A stretch of 64,000 bases of DNA from an uncultured Clostridium sp. (GTDB lineage Bacteria; Bacillota; Clostridia; TANB77; CAG-508): positions 207,041 through 271,040 of the forward strand of contig CAMKEH010000001.1 in assembly GCA_946411515.1 (NCBI GenBank), written 5' to 3'. The notes beneath the pieces are model-generated. The model had not been told where the DNA came from. It saw only the letters and a list, made by a program, of their open reading frames with translations, and ran no database searches. The position numbers and the translations under genes are program-made. Below, one piece after another: positions 48,778 through 58,461 of this stretch. Position 1 is the first letter of the stretch, and each line of letters starts with the position of its first letter.

Positions 48778-50115
48778 TTAATTTATTGCAGATCCATTTA
48801 CATATAATTTATATCCATTAAAATTAATATTGCTATAAGATGTATCTTCATCTTCTAGAGTTGTTACATAAGTGTCTCCTGTCAATTTTAAAGAAGATGA
48901 TTTATCTAATTTTAAATTCACACTTTTTGCTGTATTTTCACCATTTATTGTACTTTCTAACGAACTATTTTCATTTAAATTAATTGTAATTGAACTTAAT
49001 TTATCTATCTCTATATTTCCTGATAGTTTTTGATTTGTAGTATTTAATGTAATTTCTCCACCATTACTTCCTGATTTTCCCCATTCGCTTGTTCCTTCTG
49101 CTTTTAGCAATAACCCACTTTGGTATTTTAATGTGTTATTTTCTAAATTTATAACAGCTTTTGTATTTGTTATAAAGAAAAATGGAGCTGTCTTTCCTTC
49201 AGTTGTATCAGATACTTCTAATGTAGAATTGCTTAAATTTACGGTTCCTGTTCCTTCACCTGCATCTCCAGACATACTTTGGTAAATCATAATACCACAA
49301 TTATCTACACTATTTCTATTGCCTTTACCAGAACATACTAATGTACTATTTTTTACTGTTGCTGTATTTTTTCCTTCTACTACAACCATTTGTGATCCAG
49401 TTGCTGTTCCTTCAGAATTTTCTATTGTTATATCTCCTGTTGAATATATAATTGGTGATCCTTTACCTGCTGTAGAAAGCTTAGAATTTTTTGCAATAAC
49501 GGTTCCTTCTCCTCTATCTGTTGCAAGTGTTGCACAACTTCCACCTTGTGTTGAAATTGTTACATTATCAGCTTCTATATATCCACCATAAGTACTATCT
49601 AACCCTCTTGCAGATGATGAACCTGTTGTTGTTATTGTACTATCTGATATATATACTTTAGAATTTTCTCCTGTTGAAAATACTGCATTTGCACCTTTTG
49701 CATTTGTAGTTATATTACTATTTTTTATTGTTGTAGTACTATTTTTAGTTGTTAATATTCCAGCATTTATTCCATAAAACTCACTATTTTCAGTATTGCT
49801 TGAATCTCCTGTTTTGTTAATAGTTGCATTTTCTAATGTTAGATTTCCTCCTTCAGACACTAATATTGTTGATTCATCAGATGTAGTAGTTTCAAAGTTT
49901 CCTGTTAGAGTTTGTTCATCTGTTACTTTTGTTTTTCCTGTTGCTTCTACAGAAGAATCACTTTTTCCCATTTCTCCTGGTTTTTGCATTTGACTTTGTC
50001 CCATTTGCATTTGGTTATTGTTATTATTTTGATTTAATCCAAAATAAATTAAAACACCTAATGTTATTAATAACACTATAATAATTACTATTTGAATGAT
50101 TGTACTTTTTTTTAT
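48778..50115 (-). CDS. Secreted beta-helix protein, probable ATA start
   Basis: About 445 residues. A membrane anchor at the N-terminus is followed by a Gln/Met/Asn-rich linker and a long right-handed beta-helix-like region with repeated short Asn/Thr/Ser strands (for example L-E-N-A-T-I-N, I-K-N-S-N-I-T). It is probably surface-exposed. Upstream of the first GTG (50076) the frame continues to an ATA at 50115, six bases after a perfect GGAGG, giving M-K-K-S-T-I-I-Q as a classical signal-anchor start. No ATG is available. I therefore prefer ATA. Confidence 0.65.
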   Translation of the reverse strand: MKKSTIIQIVIIIVLLITLGVLIYFGLNQNNNNNQMQMGQSQMQKPGEMGKSDSSVEATGKTKVTDEQTLTGNFETTTSDESTILVSEGGNLTLENATINKTGDSSNTENSEFYGINAGILTTKNSTTTIKNSNITTNAKGANAVFSTGENSKVYISDSTITTTGSSSARGLDSTYGGYIEADNVTISTQGGSCATLATDRGEGTVIAKNSKLSTAGKGSPIIYSTGDITIENSEGTATGSQMVVVEGKNTATVKNSTLVCSGKGNRNSVDNCGIMIYQSMSGDAGEGTGTVNLSNSTLEVSDTTEGKTAPFFFITNTKAVINLENNTLKYQSGLLLKAEGTSEWGKSGSNGGEITLNTTNQKLSGNIEIDKLSSITINLNENSSLESTINGENTAKSVNLKLDKSSSLKLTGDTYVTTLEDEDTSYSNINFNGYKLYVNGSAIN

Positions 50116-50198
50116 ATGTTACCTCCAAAATTATATATTTTTTATATTACTTTTATATAATTTCTTTTTGTCCTTAGTGTGTTTTATTTGTTATATTT

Positions 50199-50762
50199 TT
50201 AAGAATTATAGTTTTTCAATTTTTCATTAAGTTTTTGGTATATTGTTTTCATTTTTTCTTCGTTTGTAAGATTTACCGCTTCATCAATATCTACCCATTT
50301 TACGCCACTGTTTTCATCTTCTTTTATTCTTAAAGCATCATTTTCATCTGCTTCAAAAAGATAACAACAATCTAAATGTACATGTGATGAAACAAATTCG
50401 CCTCTTTTAATATGACTGTCTACTGCTACTATTTGTATTCCATATATTCCATCACTCAACAGCTTTAAATTATTAAGACCTGTTTCTTCTTCCGCTTCTT
50501 TTTGAGCAACATGTAGTAAATTGCTATCGCCATCACTATGTCCTCCTGTCCAAGCCCATGATTTATAAATATTGTGATATATCATTAATACTTTTGTTCT
50601 TTCTTTATTTACAATCCAATTAGATGCTGTAAAATGACACATTCTGTTTTTTCTAGTTAGTACATCATCAAAAGTATTTATGTATTCAAGCATTAGTTCT
50701 TTATCTTTTCTTTCTTGTTCATTATATGGCTCATATTTTTCTATTTCTTCTTTTAAATTCAT
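50199..50762 (-). CDS. NUDIX hydrolase
   Basis: 187 residues. The Nudix box lies at G-G-H-S-D-G-D-S-N-L-L-H, then A-Q-K-E-A-E-E-E-T-G-L, near 72-95. The region before it resembles the clostridial isopentenyl-diphosphate or nucleoside-diphosphate type. The substrate cannot be told. ATG start with GGAG, 30 bases after the CDF transporter gene. Confidence 0.9.
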   Translation of the reverse strand: MNLKEEIEKYEPYNEQERKDKELMLEYINTFDDVLTRKNRMCHFTASNWIVNKERTKVLMIYHNIYKSWAWTGGHSDGDSNLLHVAQKEAEEETGLNNLKLLSDGIYGIQIVAVDSHIKRGEFVSSHVHLDCCYLFEADENDALRIKEDENSGVKWVDIDEAVNLTNEEKMKTIYQKLNEKLKNYNS

Positions 50763-50793
50763 ATAACATTTTCTCCTTTATATTCTAAACATA

Positions 50794-51894
50794 TTAATCA
50801 CTAAAATCCGCATCTAAAATTACATTAAATTTATAATCTTTATATTTATTTTCCATTTCTTTTATAATTTTATTTTTAATTTCTTCCGGATTTTCACAAT
50901 CAAAATCAAATATCAAATCAAAATATACATTATTGTTTTCTTTATTTATATAAAATCCATGTAATTGTTTTATATCTTTATATTGTTTTATAATATTTCC
51001 TAAATCTTTTCTCATTTCTGCAAATTCACCTTTATCATTTGCCGCATAAATACCTATAGTTAATAATATTCCATATTCTTCAAATACATCTACTGATATC
51101 GTTCTTGTTAAAATATGAATTTCTTGAGCTGTCATATCATCTCTTACTTGTATATGTACAGTTGCAATTGTTTTTGATGGTCCATAATTATGAAGCGTTA
51201 AATCATAGGCTCCTTGTACTTCTTTATAACTACATACTTTTTCTCTTATTTTTATAGCTATATCTTTATCTGCTCTTTCTCCTATCATTGTGTTTATTGT
51301 TTCTTTTAATATATCAATTGCTGCTTTTACTATAAATAATCCTATAATTATACCTAAATATCCTTCCAAACTTAGATGCCAGATAAAGTTAATTATAGCT
51401 CCTAACAAAGTTGAAAATGATAATATTGAATCCATAAAAGCATCTTGACCTGACGCAACTAAGCTTTGTGAATTTACTTTTTTACCAACTTTTTTTACAT
51501 ATCTTCCGAAAATAAATTTAACAATTACAGCTACTGCGATAATAATAAGTGAAGCTATTGAATAATTTGATTCTTCCGGATTTATAATTTTATCTATTGA
51601 TTCTTTTATAGCAGTTATACCTGCAACCAATACTAAAAAAGCTACTATAACAGATGCAAAATATTCAATTCTTCCATGTCCAAATGGATGGTCTTTATCT
51701 GCTGGTTTATTTGCAAGTTTAGTTCCTACAATTGTTACAATTGAAGAAATAGCATCTGTTAAGTTATTTACTGCATCAGATATAATTGCAATGGAATTAA
51801 CAATTAATCCAACTGTCATTTTAAAAGCAACTAAAATAATATTTACAATAATTCCTAATATACTTGTTTTAATAATCTTCTTTTCTCTTTCCAT
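50794..51894 (-). CDS. Cation diffusion facilitator (zinc/iron-type transporter)
   Basis: 366 residues. Six membrane segments (about 12-200) carry the metal-site residues: I-S-D-A-V-N-N-L-T-D near 39, H-P-F-G-H-G-R near 69 and G-Q-D-A-F-M-D-S near 148. A cytoplasmic C-terminal CDF domain follows, with an extra 80-residue part. It exports divalent metals by proton antiport. The metal cannot be told. Confidence 0.92.
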   Translation of the reverse strand: MEREKKIIKTSILGIIVNIILVAFKMTVGLIVNSIAIISDAVNNLTDAISSIVTIVGTKLANKPADKDHPFGHGRIEYFASVIVAFLVLVAGITAIKESIDKIINPEESNYSIASLIIIAVAVIVKFIFGRYVKKVGKKVNSQSLVASGQDAFMDSILSFSTLLGAIINFIWHLSLEGYLGIIIGLFIVKAAIDILKETINTMIGERADKDIAIKIREKVCSYKEVQGAYDLTLHNYGPSKTIATVHIQVRDDMTAQEIHILTRTISVDVFEEYGILLTIGIYAANDKGEFAEMRKDLGNIIKQYKDIKQLHGFYINKENNNVYFDLIFDFDCENPEEIKNKIIKEMENKYKDYKFNVILDADFSD

Positions 51895-51906
51895 ATTAAT
51901 CTTTCC

Positions 51907-52614
51907 TTACTTAATTTTTAATTTTCTTAGTTTATCTTTTTCTTCTTTGGTAATACGGTATGATTCTATTGATTTTTGTATCCCCTTATTATATGTCCAC
52001 TTATCTATTTTGCATTCTTCTTTTAAAAATTTATATGTTCTGTCATAGTATTTTATAACACAATATGATATTAACCATGCATTTGCCATTTTTACATAAT
52101 ATTTATCTAGTTTAACTTTATTAATTATTTTATAAATTTTTTCTAAATATTCATCCTCTATATAATAATTTAAAATCATAACTAATCCAAATCTTACTTC
52201 AAATTCATTTTTTGATTTTAAATATTTATTGTTTATTAAATTCCATATTTCTTTTTTATATTTTTTTGTTATTTTTAAACTATTACAAAATGAATCACAT
52301 ATGCCCCAATCATCTATTTTAGGAACAAATATATTAATCTGTTTTTCTAGTTCTCCAAACTCAAGATTTTTATATGTACCTATTAAAATTCCTTTTAACA
52401 TAAGTTCTTCATAATATTCTTCATCAATATTATCAATTAGAAATTCTAATTCATATTTTTGACTAAGCTCTTTTGCATAAGCTCTAATCAAAGGAATTTT
52501 AACTCCAATTTGTTTATGATCTTGATTGTGCATATTTAATTTTTTTGAAAATTCTAAATATTTTTTATCCTCTAAATTTAATAAATATTGCTTTACTTGT
52601 TTTTTTAGGTTCAT
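51907..52614 (-). CDS. DNA alkylation repair protein, AlkD-like
   Basis: 235 residues made of HEAT-like helical repeats. The family motif I-D-D-W-G-I-C-D-S-F is near 116 and W-L-I-S-Y-C near 185. AlkD-type glycosylases remove N3- and N7-alkylated bases. The start overlaps the end of the IMPase gene by four bases, so the two genes are coupled. Confidence 0.85.
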   Translation of the reverse strand: MNLKKQVKQYLLNLEDKKYLEFSKKLNMHNQDHKQIGVKIPLIRAYAKELSQKYELEFLIDNIDEEYYEELMLKGILIGTYKNLEFGELEKQINIFVPKIDDWGICDSFCNSLKITKKYKKEIWNLINNKYLKSKNEFEVRFGLVMILNYYIEDEYLEKIYKIINKVKLDKYYVKMANAWLISYCVIKYYDRTYKFLKEECKIDKWTYNKGIQKSIESYRITKEEKDKLRKLKIK

Positions 52615-53465
52615 TTTATTACCTCTTTATACTTATCAAATATACTATTTCTTAAATTCTCATTTCCGCTTGCAATAAAAGTTATTTTTTCAGTTGGATT
52701 TGTTAATGTTTCAATTGATAACGGTTTTCCATCTTTTCCTATGATTTCTCCGCCTAATTCTCTTAAAATACATGTCACAGCTGCTAAATCCCATGCTCTT
52801 ACTTCTAGATGCCATGTTGCTAAATTATAATCTTTTGGTCTATTTTCTTTTCCTAATGCCATTTTTAATATATCTAAACTAATAGGTCCTACTGTTTTTA
52901 AACTTGCTCCACTATAATATAGCTTAGAACATACTTTTAATGTATCTTCAAAGGCTTCATTTCCATATGGTATATCATAACAAATTACTGCTCTTTCAAT
53001 ATCACTTCTATCATATATTGGAGTTTTTACTTTTTCTAGTTTTGATATGTCATAAATACTAGTTTTATATACCCCTTTATTCTTTATCCCTAAATACACT
53101 GTATCTTCTAATATTTCATATATTATTCCACCTATTAATTGATTATCATTTACTATTCCAATTGCTGTAGCATATGGCCAATCATTTGTAAAATTTGTTG
53201 TTCCATCTATTGGATCTATGACAAATTTTAATTTTATGTTTTCATTTTCAATTATTTCATTTTCAGATTCTTCTGCTATAAATTGAACATTTGGAAATAT
53301 TTCTAGGATTGATTTTTTTAAATAATTTTCTATTTTCTTATCCATATCAGTTACAAAATTGCTATTTCCTTCTTTTTGTTCAATTTCTATATTTTTACTT
53401 TCTAGGATTTTCTTTACTTCATGCATAATATTTAAAACTTTTAATACAATTTCCTCATTATTCAT
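52611..53465 (-). CDS. Inositol monophosphatase family protein
   Basis: 284 residues. The metal site is complete: A-E-E-S-E-N-E near 70, D-P-I-D-G-T-T-N-F near 88 and the late W-D-L-A-A near 224. The family includes inositol phosphatases, FBPases and 3',5'-bisphosphate nucleotidases (CysQ); the substrate here cannot be told. Confidence 0.9.
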   Translation of the reverse strand: MNNEEIVLKVLNIMHEVKKILESKNIEIEQKEGNSNFVTDMDKKIENYLKKSILEIFPNVQFIAEESENEIIENENIKLKFVIDPIDGTTNFTNDWPYATAIGIVNDNQLIGGIIYEILEDTVYLGIKNKGVYKTSIYDISKLEKVKTPIYDRSDIERAVICYDIPYGNEAFEDTLKVCSKLYYSGASLKTVGPISLDILKMALGKENRPKDYNLATWHLEVRAWDLAAVTCILRELGGEIIGKDGKPLSIETLTNPTEKITFIASGNENLRNSIFDKYKEVIK

Positions 53466-53518
53466 AATGACTCTCCTATTTTTTAATATTTTAACTCTTA
53501 TTTTTACTTGTACTATTC

Positions 53519-53860
53519 TTATTTTCTCTTTGTTAATTCATAACTTTGCTCTATTAATTCTTTGACTAAATTTTTATCTACATCATTTTTATTTATAATA
53601 ATTGTATTCCAATGTTCTTTATTCATATGATATGCTGGTATTATATAGTCATAAGTACTTCTTAATAAATCAGAATAATTTGGATCAGTTTTTATATTTA
53701 AGTATATATCATTATTTACATTCATAATTAAGGCAAACCATTTATTAGTACTTTTATGTTTCATTACTACTGAAAAAACATCTCCACTTTTTGAAAACGG
53801 ATAATCTTCATATGTATTATTTAATGATAAACAGTATTCTATTACTTCTTGTTTTTCCAT
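53519..53860 (-). CDS. MmcQ/YjbR family protein
   Basis: 113 residues, the CyaY-like fold: start E-V-I-E-Y-C-L-S-L-N, then Y-E-D-Y-P-F, K-W-F-A-L-I-M and the late H-M-N-K-E-H-W-N-T-I-I. The family may bind DNA or sense nucleotides; function is not established. ATG with GGAG. It follows the zinc-ribbon gene by 16 bases, once that gene is extended by its frameshift. Confidence 0.85.
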   Translation of the reverse strand: MEKQEVIEYCLSLNNTYEDYPFSKSGDVFSVVMKHKSTNKWFALIMNVNNDIYLNIKTDPNYSDLLRSTYDYIIPAYHMNKEHWNTIIINKNDVDKNLVKELIEQSYELTKRK

Positions 53861-53875
53861 TTATTTTCTCCTTTT

Positions 53876-54446
53876 TTATATTTCCATCTCAGTAATTACC
53901 CAATCATATTTTTCTAAGTTAAAAATTGTATGACAATAACTGCATCTTCCGGTTTGAATTTACATCAATATTTGCTCCGCAAGAAGGACATTTTCTAACT
54001 ACTTTAAATTCTGCCGCATTTTTTAATTTTGTAAATGTTATATTAGTATATTTTTCAGTTCTACTTTTATTATTTCCTGATAAGTATTTTCTTGTATTTC
54101 TATCTATAAAATAATCTAAAGCTTTTGAATGAACTCTTACTCTTATTTTAAAACAATCATCAAATTCTTCTATACTTAAAATTTGCACTTCTGCAACATT
54201 TAGTTCGTCATATATTTGAATCCTATTGTTTTCAACATCATTTTTTACTTTTTTCTTTATTTTTTCGTAAGTTTCATCATTTACAAAATGATCTATTTTT
54301 TCTATTCTTCCTGTAACCATTGATAATTTTATTTGAACAAAAGTGTTTTCAACTTTTGATTTAAACTTTGATTCAGAGTAATCTCTATCATGTTTTAATA
54401 GATTTTCTAATACTTCACTCATTTTATTTTTCCTTTCAGCAATCAA
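53876..54446 (-). CDS. Tim44-like domain with zinc ribbon, needs +1 shift at CGG
   Basis: 189 residues. A Tim44-like helical-beta domain (about 1-145) precedes a C-terminal zinc ribbon. The 0 frame breaks after C-P-S-C-G-A-N-I-D-V-N-S-N-R, which leaves only two cysteines. Skipping the C of the in-frame CGG at 53951 gives N-S-N-G-R-C-S-Y-C-H-T-I-F, supplying the second Cys pair, and runs to TAA at 53876. The paralogue at 54486 has C-S-Y-C-H-T in the same place without any shift, an internal control for the correct frame. P-site codon AAC, new A-site codon GGA. Confidence 0.9.
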
Positions 54447-54485
54447 TATGGCTAATGATAATCAAAAGCCATATTGAATTAATTT

Positions 54486-55394
54486 TTATACTAATTCTTG
54501 ATTTTTAACAGTTTTTTCAGTTAATACCCATTTAGTATTTTCTGTAACAAGTTTTGTATGACAATAACTACATATACCTGCACTATTCATATCAATTTCA
54601 GCTCCACAATTTGGACATTTTTCTACTTTCTTTTCTTGATCTAGAGTTTTTCTAAACTTCATTTCATATGTCACTCTCATTTTTCTCTTGTCTGTTCCTC
54701 TTAAGACTTTTCCTGTTTCTTTTTCTGCTATATAATCATAAAATTCTATTATATATCCTGTAGTTATAGTTATTGTATCATTTTGTACAACAGCATCTTT
54801 TAAGAAACCTTTTACAAGATTAAAGTCTTTCATCACATTTTGTTCACCTTTAACTTCAAGTGTTGATAGTTGTGATTCATACATTGAATATAATTCATCT
54901 GTTATTATATCTCTTACGTCTTCCAATTTAAAGTCCATCCAAGCTTTTTGAATATCGCAATACATTTTGTATCCTTCATTTAAAAACTCTTGTTTATTAA
55001 AGTCTGGTATAAACTTTTTAATTTGCGTTTCCACTACTGAATCATCAAATGTTGGTACATTATAAGAAGGTTTATAATTATTAGATTTATTCGTTTTTAT
55101 AACTATATATATTATAATTCCAATAAAAACTAAAATTGAAAATATCATAGAGCCGGCATCTTCTGAATCATCTGAATAATTATGATGTCTACTACTTGAA
55201 CTGCTCCAATCACTTCCACTGCTCCAACTGCTACCACTACTCCAGCTACTTCCTCCACTATCATAACTTGTACTAAATCCAGAATCAGCAAAAGTTGGTC
55301 TCTCATATGGTATTGAACATATTATATTTATTGTTAATAATAAACTAATTACTATTAATATTTTTTTAGTCATTCTTTTTATTATATTTTTCAT
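54486..55394 (-). CDS. Membrane Tim44-like protein with zinc ribbon
   Basis: 302 residues. A signal segment (about 8-28), a Ser/Gly/Trp-rich stretch (about 38-75), a membrane segment (about 82-105), a Tim44-like domain (about 125-255) and a zinc ribbon C-P-N-C-G-A-E-I-D-M-N-S-A-G-I-C-S-Y-C. It is a paralogue of the 53876-54446 gene with the same domain pair, and the two lie 40 bases apart. The pair may form one membrane complex; its role is unknown. Confidence 0.8.
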   Translation of the reverse strand: MKNIIKRMTKKILIVISLLLTINIICSIPYERPTFADSGFSTSYDSGGSSWSSGSSWSSGSDWSSSSSRHHNYSDDSEDAGSMIFSILVFIGIIIYIVIKTNKSNNYKPSYNVPTFDDSVVETQIKKFIPDFNKQEFLNEGYKMYCDIQKAWMDFKLEDVRDIITDELYSMYESQLSTLEVKGEQNVMKDFNLVKGFLKDAVVQNDTITITTGYIIEFYDYIAEKETGKVLRGTDKRKMRVTYEMKFRKTLDQEKKVEKCPNCGAEIDMNSAGICSYCHTKLVTENTKWVLTEKTVKNQELV

Positions 55395-55403
55395 TTGTTT
55401 TAC

Positions 55404-55652
55404 CTACTTTCTAAAATCTTTTAATGCTTTTGCAATTTGATCTGGGCATGATGTATTTTTGAATCCACATGTTATTCCTGATAGTTTTTCAATTACCTTA
55501 TCAATTTTCATACCTTTTATTAAAGCAGCTATTCCTTTTAAATTTCCATTACATCCACCAATCACTTTCAAATCTTTAACTATATTATTTTCATCAATTT
55601 CAAAAATCATTTCTGAAGAACATACTCCAGTTGGTCTATATCTGTATTCCAT
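55404..55652 (-). CDS. TSCPD domain protein (TIGR03905-like)
   Basis: 82 residues. The motif near the end, N-T-S-C-P-D-Q-I-A-K-A-L, is the TSCPD signature. G-V-C-S-S-E-M-I-F and V-I-G-G-C-N-G-N-L-K also carry conserved Cys. Four cysteines suggest a metal site. ATG with GGAGG. Function unknown. Confidence 0.85.
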   Translation of the reverse strand: MEYRYRPTGVCSSEMIFEIDENNIVKDLKVIGGCNGNLKGIAALIKGMKIDKVIEKLSGITCGFKNTSCPDQIAKALKDFRK

Positions 55653-55675
55653 TTTTTCCTCCTAAATTTACAATT

Positions 55676-56137
55676 CTATTTATTTTCTTCATTTTTTAAA
55701 TATCTTTTATCTCCCCACCAATTAGGTATTAAATCTTTTAAAATAACAGTTTTTCTTGTTTCATAATCTGTCAGAATTTCCATATTTCTATTTTCATAGT
55801 TTAATTGCATAAAAAACTCTCTGCAAGCTCCACAAGGCATTCCACCATTATTTTTAGGAGGATTATTTCTAAATGCTATCATTCTTTTTATTTTTGTTTC
55901 ACCTGTATCTGCATACATTCTTAAGGCCGCTACTCTTTCAGCACATAAATTCATAACTCCACTTGCACCTTCTATACAAAACCCTGTAAAAATTTTTCCA
56001 CTTTCACTTTCAACAGCTGCAACCACATGATGAGCTTGTATAAATGGCGATACTTCTTCTGGATGATATTCTTTTTTTGCTTTTTCATACATTTCTTCCC
56101 AAATATCCATATATTCCTCCATATTTTTTATTTTCAA
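55676..56137 (-). CDS. Cytidine deaminase-like protein
   Basis: 153 residues of the cytidine deaminase fold. The zinc site is N-L-C-A-E-R-V-A-A near 81 and P-C-G-A-C-R-E-F near 119. The Cys-Ala-Glu form of the first part is that of CDA and blasticidin-S deaminase. It differs from the tetrameric Cdd in its C-terminus, so the substrate is not certain. Confidence 0.8.
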   Translation of the reverse strand: MKIKNMEEYMDIWEEMYEKAKKEYHPEEVSPFIQAHHVVAAVESESGKIFTGFCIEGASGVMNLCAERVAALRMYADTGETKIKRMIAFRNNPPKNNGGMPCGACREFFMQLNYENRNMEILTDYETRKTVILKDLIPNWWGDKRYLKNEENK

Positions 56138-56182
56138 GCCAATTATATATTATATTGTTTAAAAATACTAGTAAATAATTAA

Positions 56183-56236
56183 AAAAAGAGAGAATTCCTG
56201 AGTACTTTTAAAAACATTCTCATTCTTTCTCTCTTT
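56183..56236 (-). terminator. Terminator of the 56256 gene
   Basis: Minus-strand arms AAAGAGAGAA and TTCTCTCTTT with a long loop, followed by TTTTAATTATT. It starts 20 bases beyond the stop. Confidence 0.75.
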
Positions 56237-56255
56237 TTGGTCCGTTATATTAAAT

Positions 56256-56594
56256 TTACCTTTTTCGTGTCAATTCGATCCAGTTAAGATTTTTATCATA
56301 CCTAAGAGAAAATATTTTTTCTCCCATTTCTTGATCATAAGGATCTTCATATGAAACTTCTATGGTTTTTCCATGATTGAAAATATCATTTTTTAATCCA
56401 AATGAACTGATTGGTAAGAATTCTTCTTTTGGCCAACTATGCTTAAATGAAAATCCTCCAATTTCAATTATTATAAAATCTTTGGAAGCTTCCATCTGAA
56501 CAGCTGTTGGCATAGGTACAGTGTAGATATCAGATTTTTCAAGTCTCATTTTTTCACTTCCAATTGTTAGTTGATATTGCATACCACGGACCAA
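56256..56594 (-). CDS. Hypothetical beta-rich protein
   Basis: 112 residues (start by GTG or Met near 56582). The pattern is beta-rich, with W-P-K-E-E-F-L-P-I-S-S-F-G and a basic end. No family is recognised. Codon use is a little richer in G and C than the neighbours, and it has its own terminator, so it may be acquired. Two candidate starts are close and cannot be told apart. Confidence 0.5.
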   Translation of the reverse strand: MVRGMQYQLTIGSEKMRLEKSDIYTVPMPTAVQMEASKDFIIIEIGGFSFKHSWPKEEFLPISSFGLKNDIFNHGKTIEVSYEDPYDQEMGEKIFSLRYDKNLNWIELTRKR

Positions 56595-56719
56595 AATATG
56601 CTAGTGCAAAATAATTGCATTAGCATTATATCTTCTCTTTATGTAAATGTCAATATACCTGTATATTATATTTTTTCTTCTTTTTCTTAAACTTTATATA
56701 AAATTATATTATTATATAC

Positions 56720-57196
56720 TTAATATATTGTCTTATCACTTTTTTCCATGAATTTATTAAATGTTTTTATTGTTTCTTCTCTATCCATTATTTCTAGTTC
56801 TAAAGTTTTATTATTAGTTTTATTTTCTGTCATTTTCTTTATATACTCATATATAAAATCATCCCTAAAACCAATATTTGCTGCATCTTCTTTGGTATTT
56901 CCATAATATACTTTTTTTATATTTGACCAAATTATTGCAGATAAGCACATTGGACAAGGATAACAAGAAGTATATAATTCACAACCATTTAAATCATACG
57001 AATTAATAGTTTTACAGGCTTCTCTTATTGCCATTATTTCTGCATGAGCTGTTGGGTCATTATTACTTAAGACATGGTTTGAGCCTTTTCCTATAATTTT
57101 TCCATTTTTAACAACACATGCACCAAATGGTCCTCCTACATTTGTTTTTAAATTATTCTCTGATAATTCTTTTGCAATTTTCATATATTTATTCAT
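56720..57196 (-). CDS. guaD: Guanine deaminase, GuaD-like
   Basis: 158 residues of the CDA/TadA fold. The zinc site is H-A-E-I-M-A-I-R near 51 and C-Y-P-C-P-M-C-L near 81. The late G-F-R-D-D-F-I-Y-E-Y is as in Bacillus GuaD, not TadA. It turns guanine into xanthine. ATG with AGGAGG. Confidence 0.85.
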   Translation of the reverse strand: MNKYMKIAKELSENNLKTNVGGPFGACVVKNGKIIGKGSNHVLSNNDPTAHAEIMAIREACKTINSYDLNGCELYTSCYPCPMCLSAIIWSNIKKVYYGNTKEDAANIGFRDDFIYEYIKKMTENKTNNKTLELEIMDREETIKTFNKFMEKSDKTIY

Positions 57197-57248
57197 ATAT
57201 TATTCCTCCTAAAGTTTATTTGTCCCATAATTAATTGTAATTTACTTT

Positions 57249-57785
57249 TTAATTTTCAAATTTTATTGTTATATTTTTATTTTCTAAATCATCTAAACTT
57301 TCAATATGACCAATTTTAGTATAACTATATGAAGTATCAAATGACTTATAAAATACTACCAAACAATTATTACCATAAAGCATTATATCTCCGGATTCAA
57401 TATGCTTTGGATTATATGAATTTGTAGATAATATATTATCTAAATAAGCATATTTTTCATTTCCATTTAATTCACTCATATTAAATTCTTGTGGTAGTAT
57501 TTTTTCAAACTGTTTAGCTGTTTCATTTTGCTCTAAAGTTGCTGTATAACTTTTATTATTAATATTAACTTTAATAGTTTCATTCATTGTTTCTTCACTT
57601 TCCTTATTTGTATTTATACTATTATTTACTATATTATTCATATCATTAATCTCATCATTACTTACTTCATTTTTTGAATTATAAGTACTTTTACTGTTAT
57701 TAAAAAAATATATAGCTACTAAAACTACAACCACTGCAATTATTACCAATGTTATTAATACTTTTTTATTCTTTTCCACTCTCAA
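57249..57785 (-). CDS. Membrane-anchored cyclophilin-like fold protein
   Basis: 178 residues: one N-terminal membrane segment (about 9-28), an Asn/Ser/Glu linker (about 29-68) and a cyclophilin-like_2 domain (I-N-N-K-S-Y-T-A-T-L, G-D-I-M-L-Y-G-N-N-C-L-V-V-F-Y, I-G-H-I). The domain often lies beside flavodoxin genes as here; catalytic function is not known. Confidence 0.8.
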   Translation of the reverse strand: MRVEKNKKVLITLVIIAVVVVLVAIYFFNNSKSTYNSKNEVSNDEINDMNNIVNNSINTNKESEETMNETIKVNINNKSYTATLEQNETAKQFEKILPQEFNMSELNGNEKYAYLDNILSTNSYNPKHIESGDIMLYGNNCLVVFYKSFDTSYSYTKIGHIESLDDLENKNITIKFEN

Positions 57786-57829
57786 TTACCTCATTATAAA
57801 TTTTTGTAATATTATTTTCTCCTAATATG

Positions 57830-58363
57830 CTATATCCAATTTTCCACTATATCTTTTGCCTCATTTACCAAAGCTCCTCTTATAGCTAATCCATCATCTA
57901 ATACATTTGCTCCTTTGCATATTTTCTTTACATCACTTGGTATATTTGCTAGGCCGCTTCCTTCATGTGTTGTAAATACTCTAACTATCTTTCCTGTAAA
58001 ATCTAATCTCTCTAATTGTGTAAACATTTCTTGTGGCATTGTCCCCCAATATACTGGAGCTCCAATATATATTACTTCATATTCAGAAATATCATCTATA
58101 TATGATTTTAACTCTGGTCTTTCATTAACTATTTGCTTTTGCTTTGCTTCTTCTATACAAGTATTATAATCTGCTGAATAACCTTTAACTCCCTCAACTT
58201 TAAATAAATCTGCTCCTGTAAAATCTTTAATATATTCTGCAATAACTTCTGTATTACCTTTATCAATATATCCTACTGCATAATTTTCATCTGCTCTTGA
58301 AAAGTATATAACTAAACTTTTCTTATCTTTATAACTTTCTTTATTACCTCCAAATAAACTCAT
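57830..58363 (-). CDS. Flavodoxin family protein
   Basis: 177 residues. The FMN phosphate loop is V-I-Y-F-S-R-A-D-E-N-Y near 18 and the isoalloxazine region has Y-I-G-A-P-V-Y-W-G near 96. It starts 44 bases before the cyclophilin-like gene and is probably in the same transcript. It is a redox carrier or NAD(P)H-linked flavoprotein; the partner is unknown. Confidence 0.88.
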   Translation of the reverse strand: MSLFGGNKESYKDKKSLVIYFSRADENYAVGYIDKGNTEVIAEYIKDFTGADLFKVEGVKGYSADYNTCIEEAKQKQIVNERPELKSYIDDISEYEVIYIGAPVYWGTMPQEMFTQLERLDFTGKIVRVFTTHEGSGLANIPSDVKKICKGANVLDDGLAIRGALVNEAKDIVENWI

Positions 58364-58461
58364 TTTAAATTTTCTCCTTATACTTTTTTGTATTTTATAG
58401 GTATATAATAACTTTTTTAAGAATTATACATTAATTATCAAGAAAATAAAAGCGAACATGT

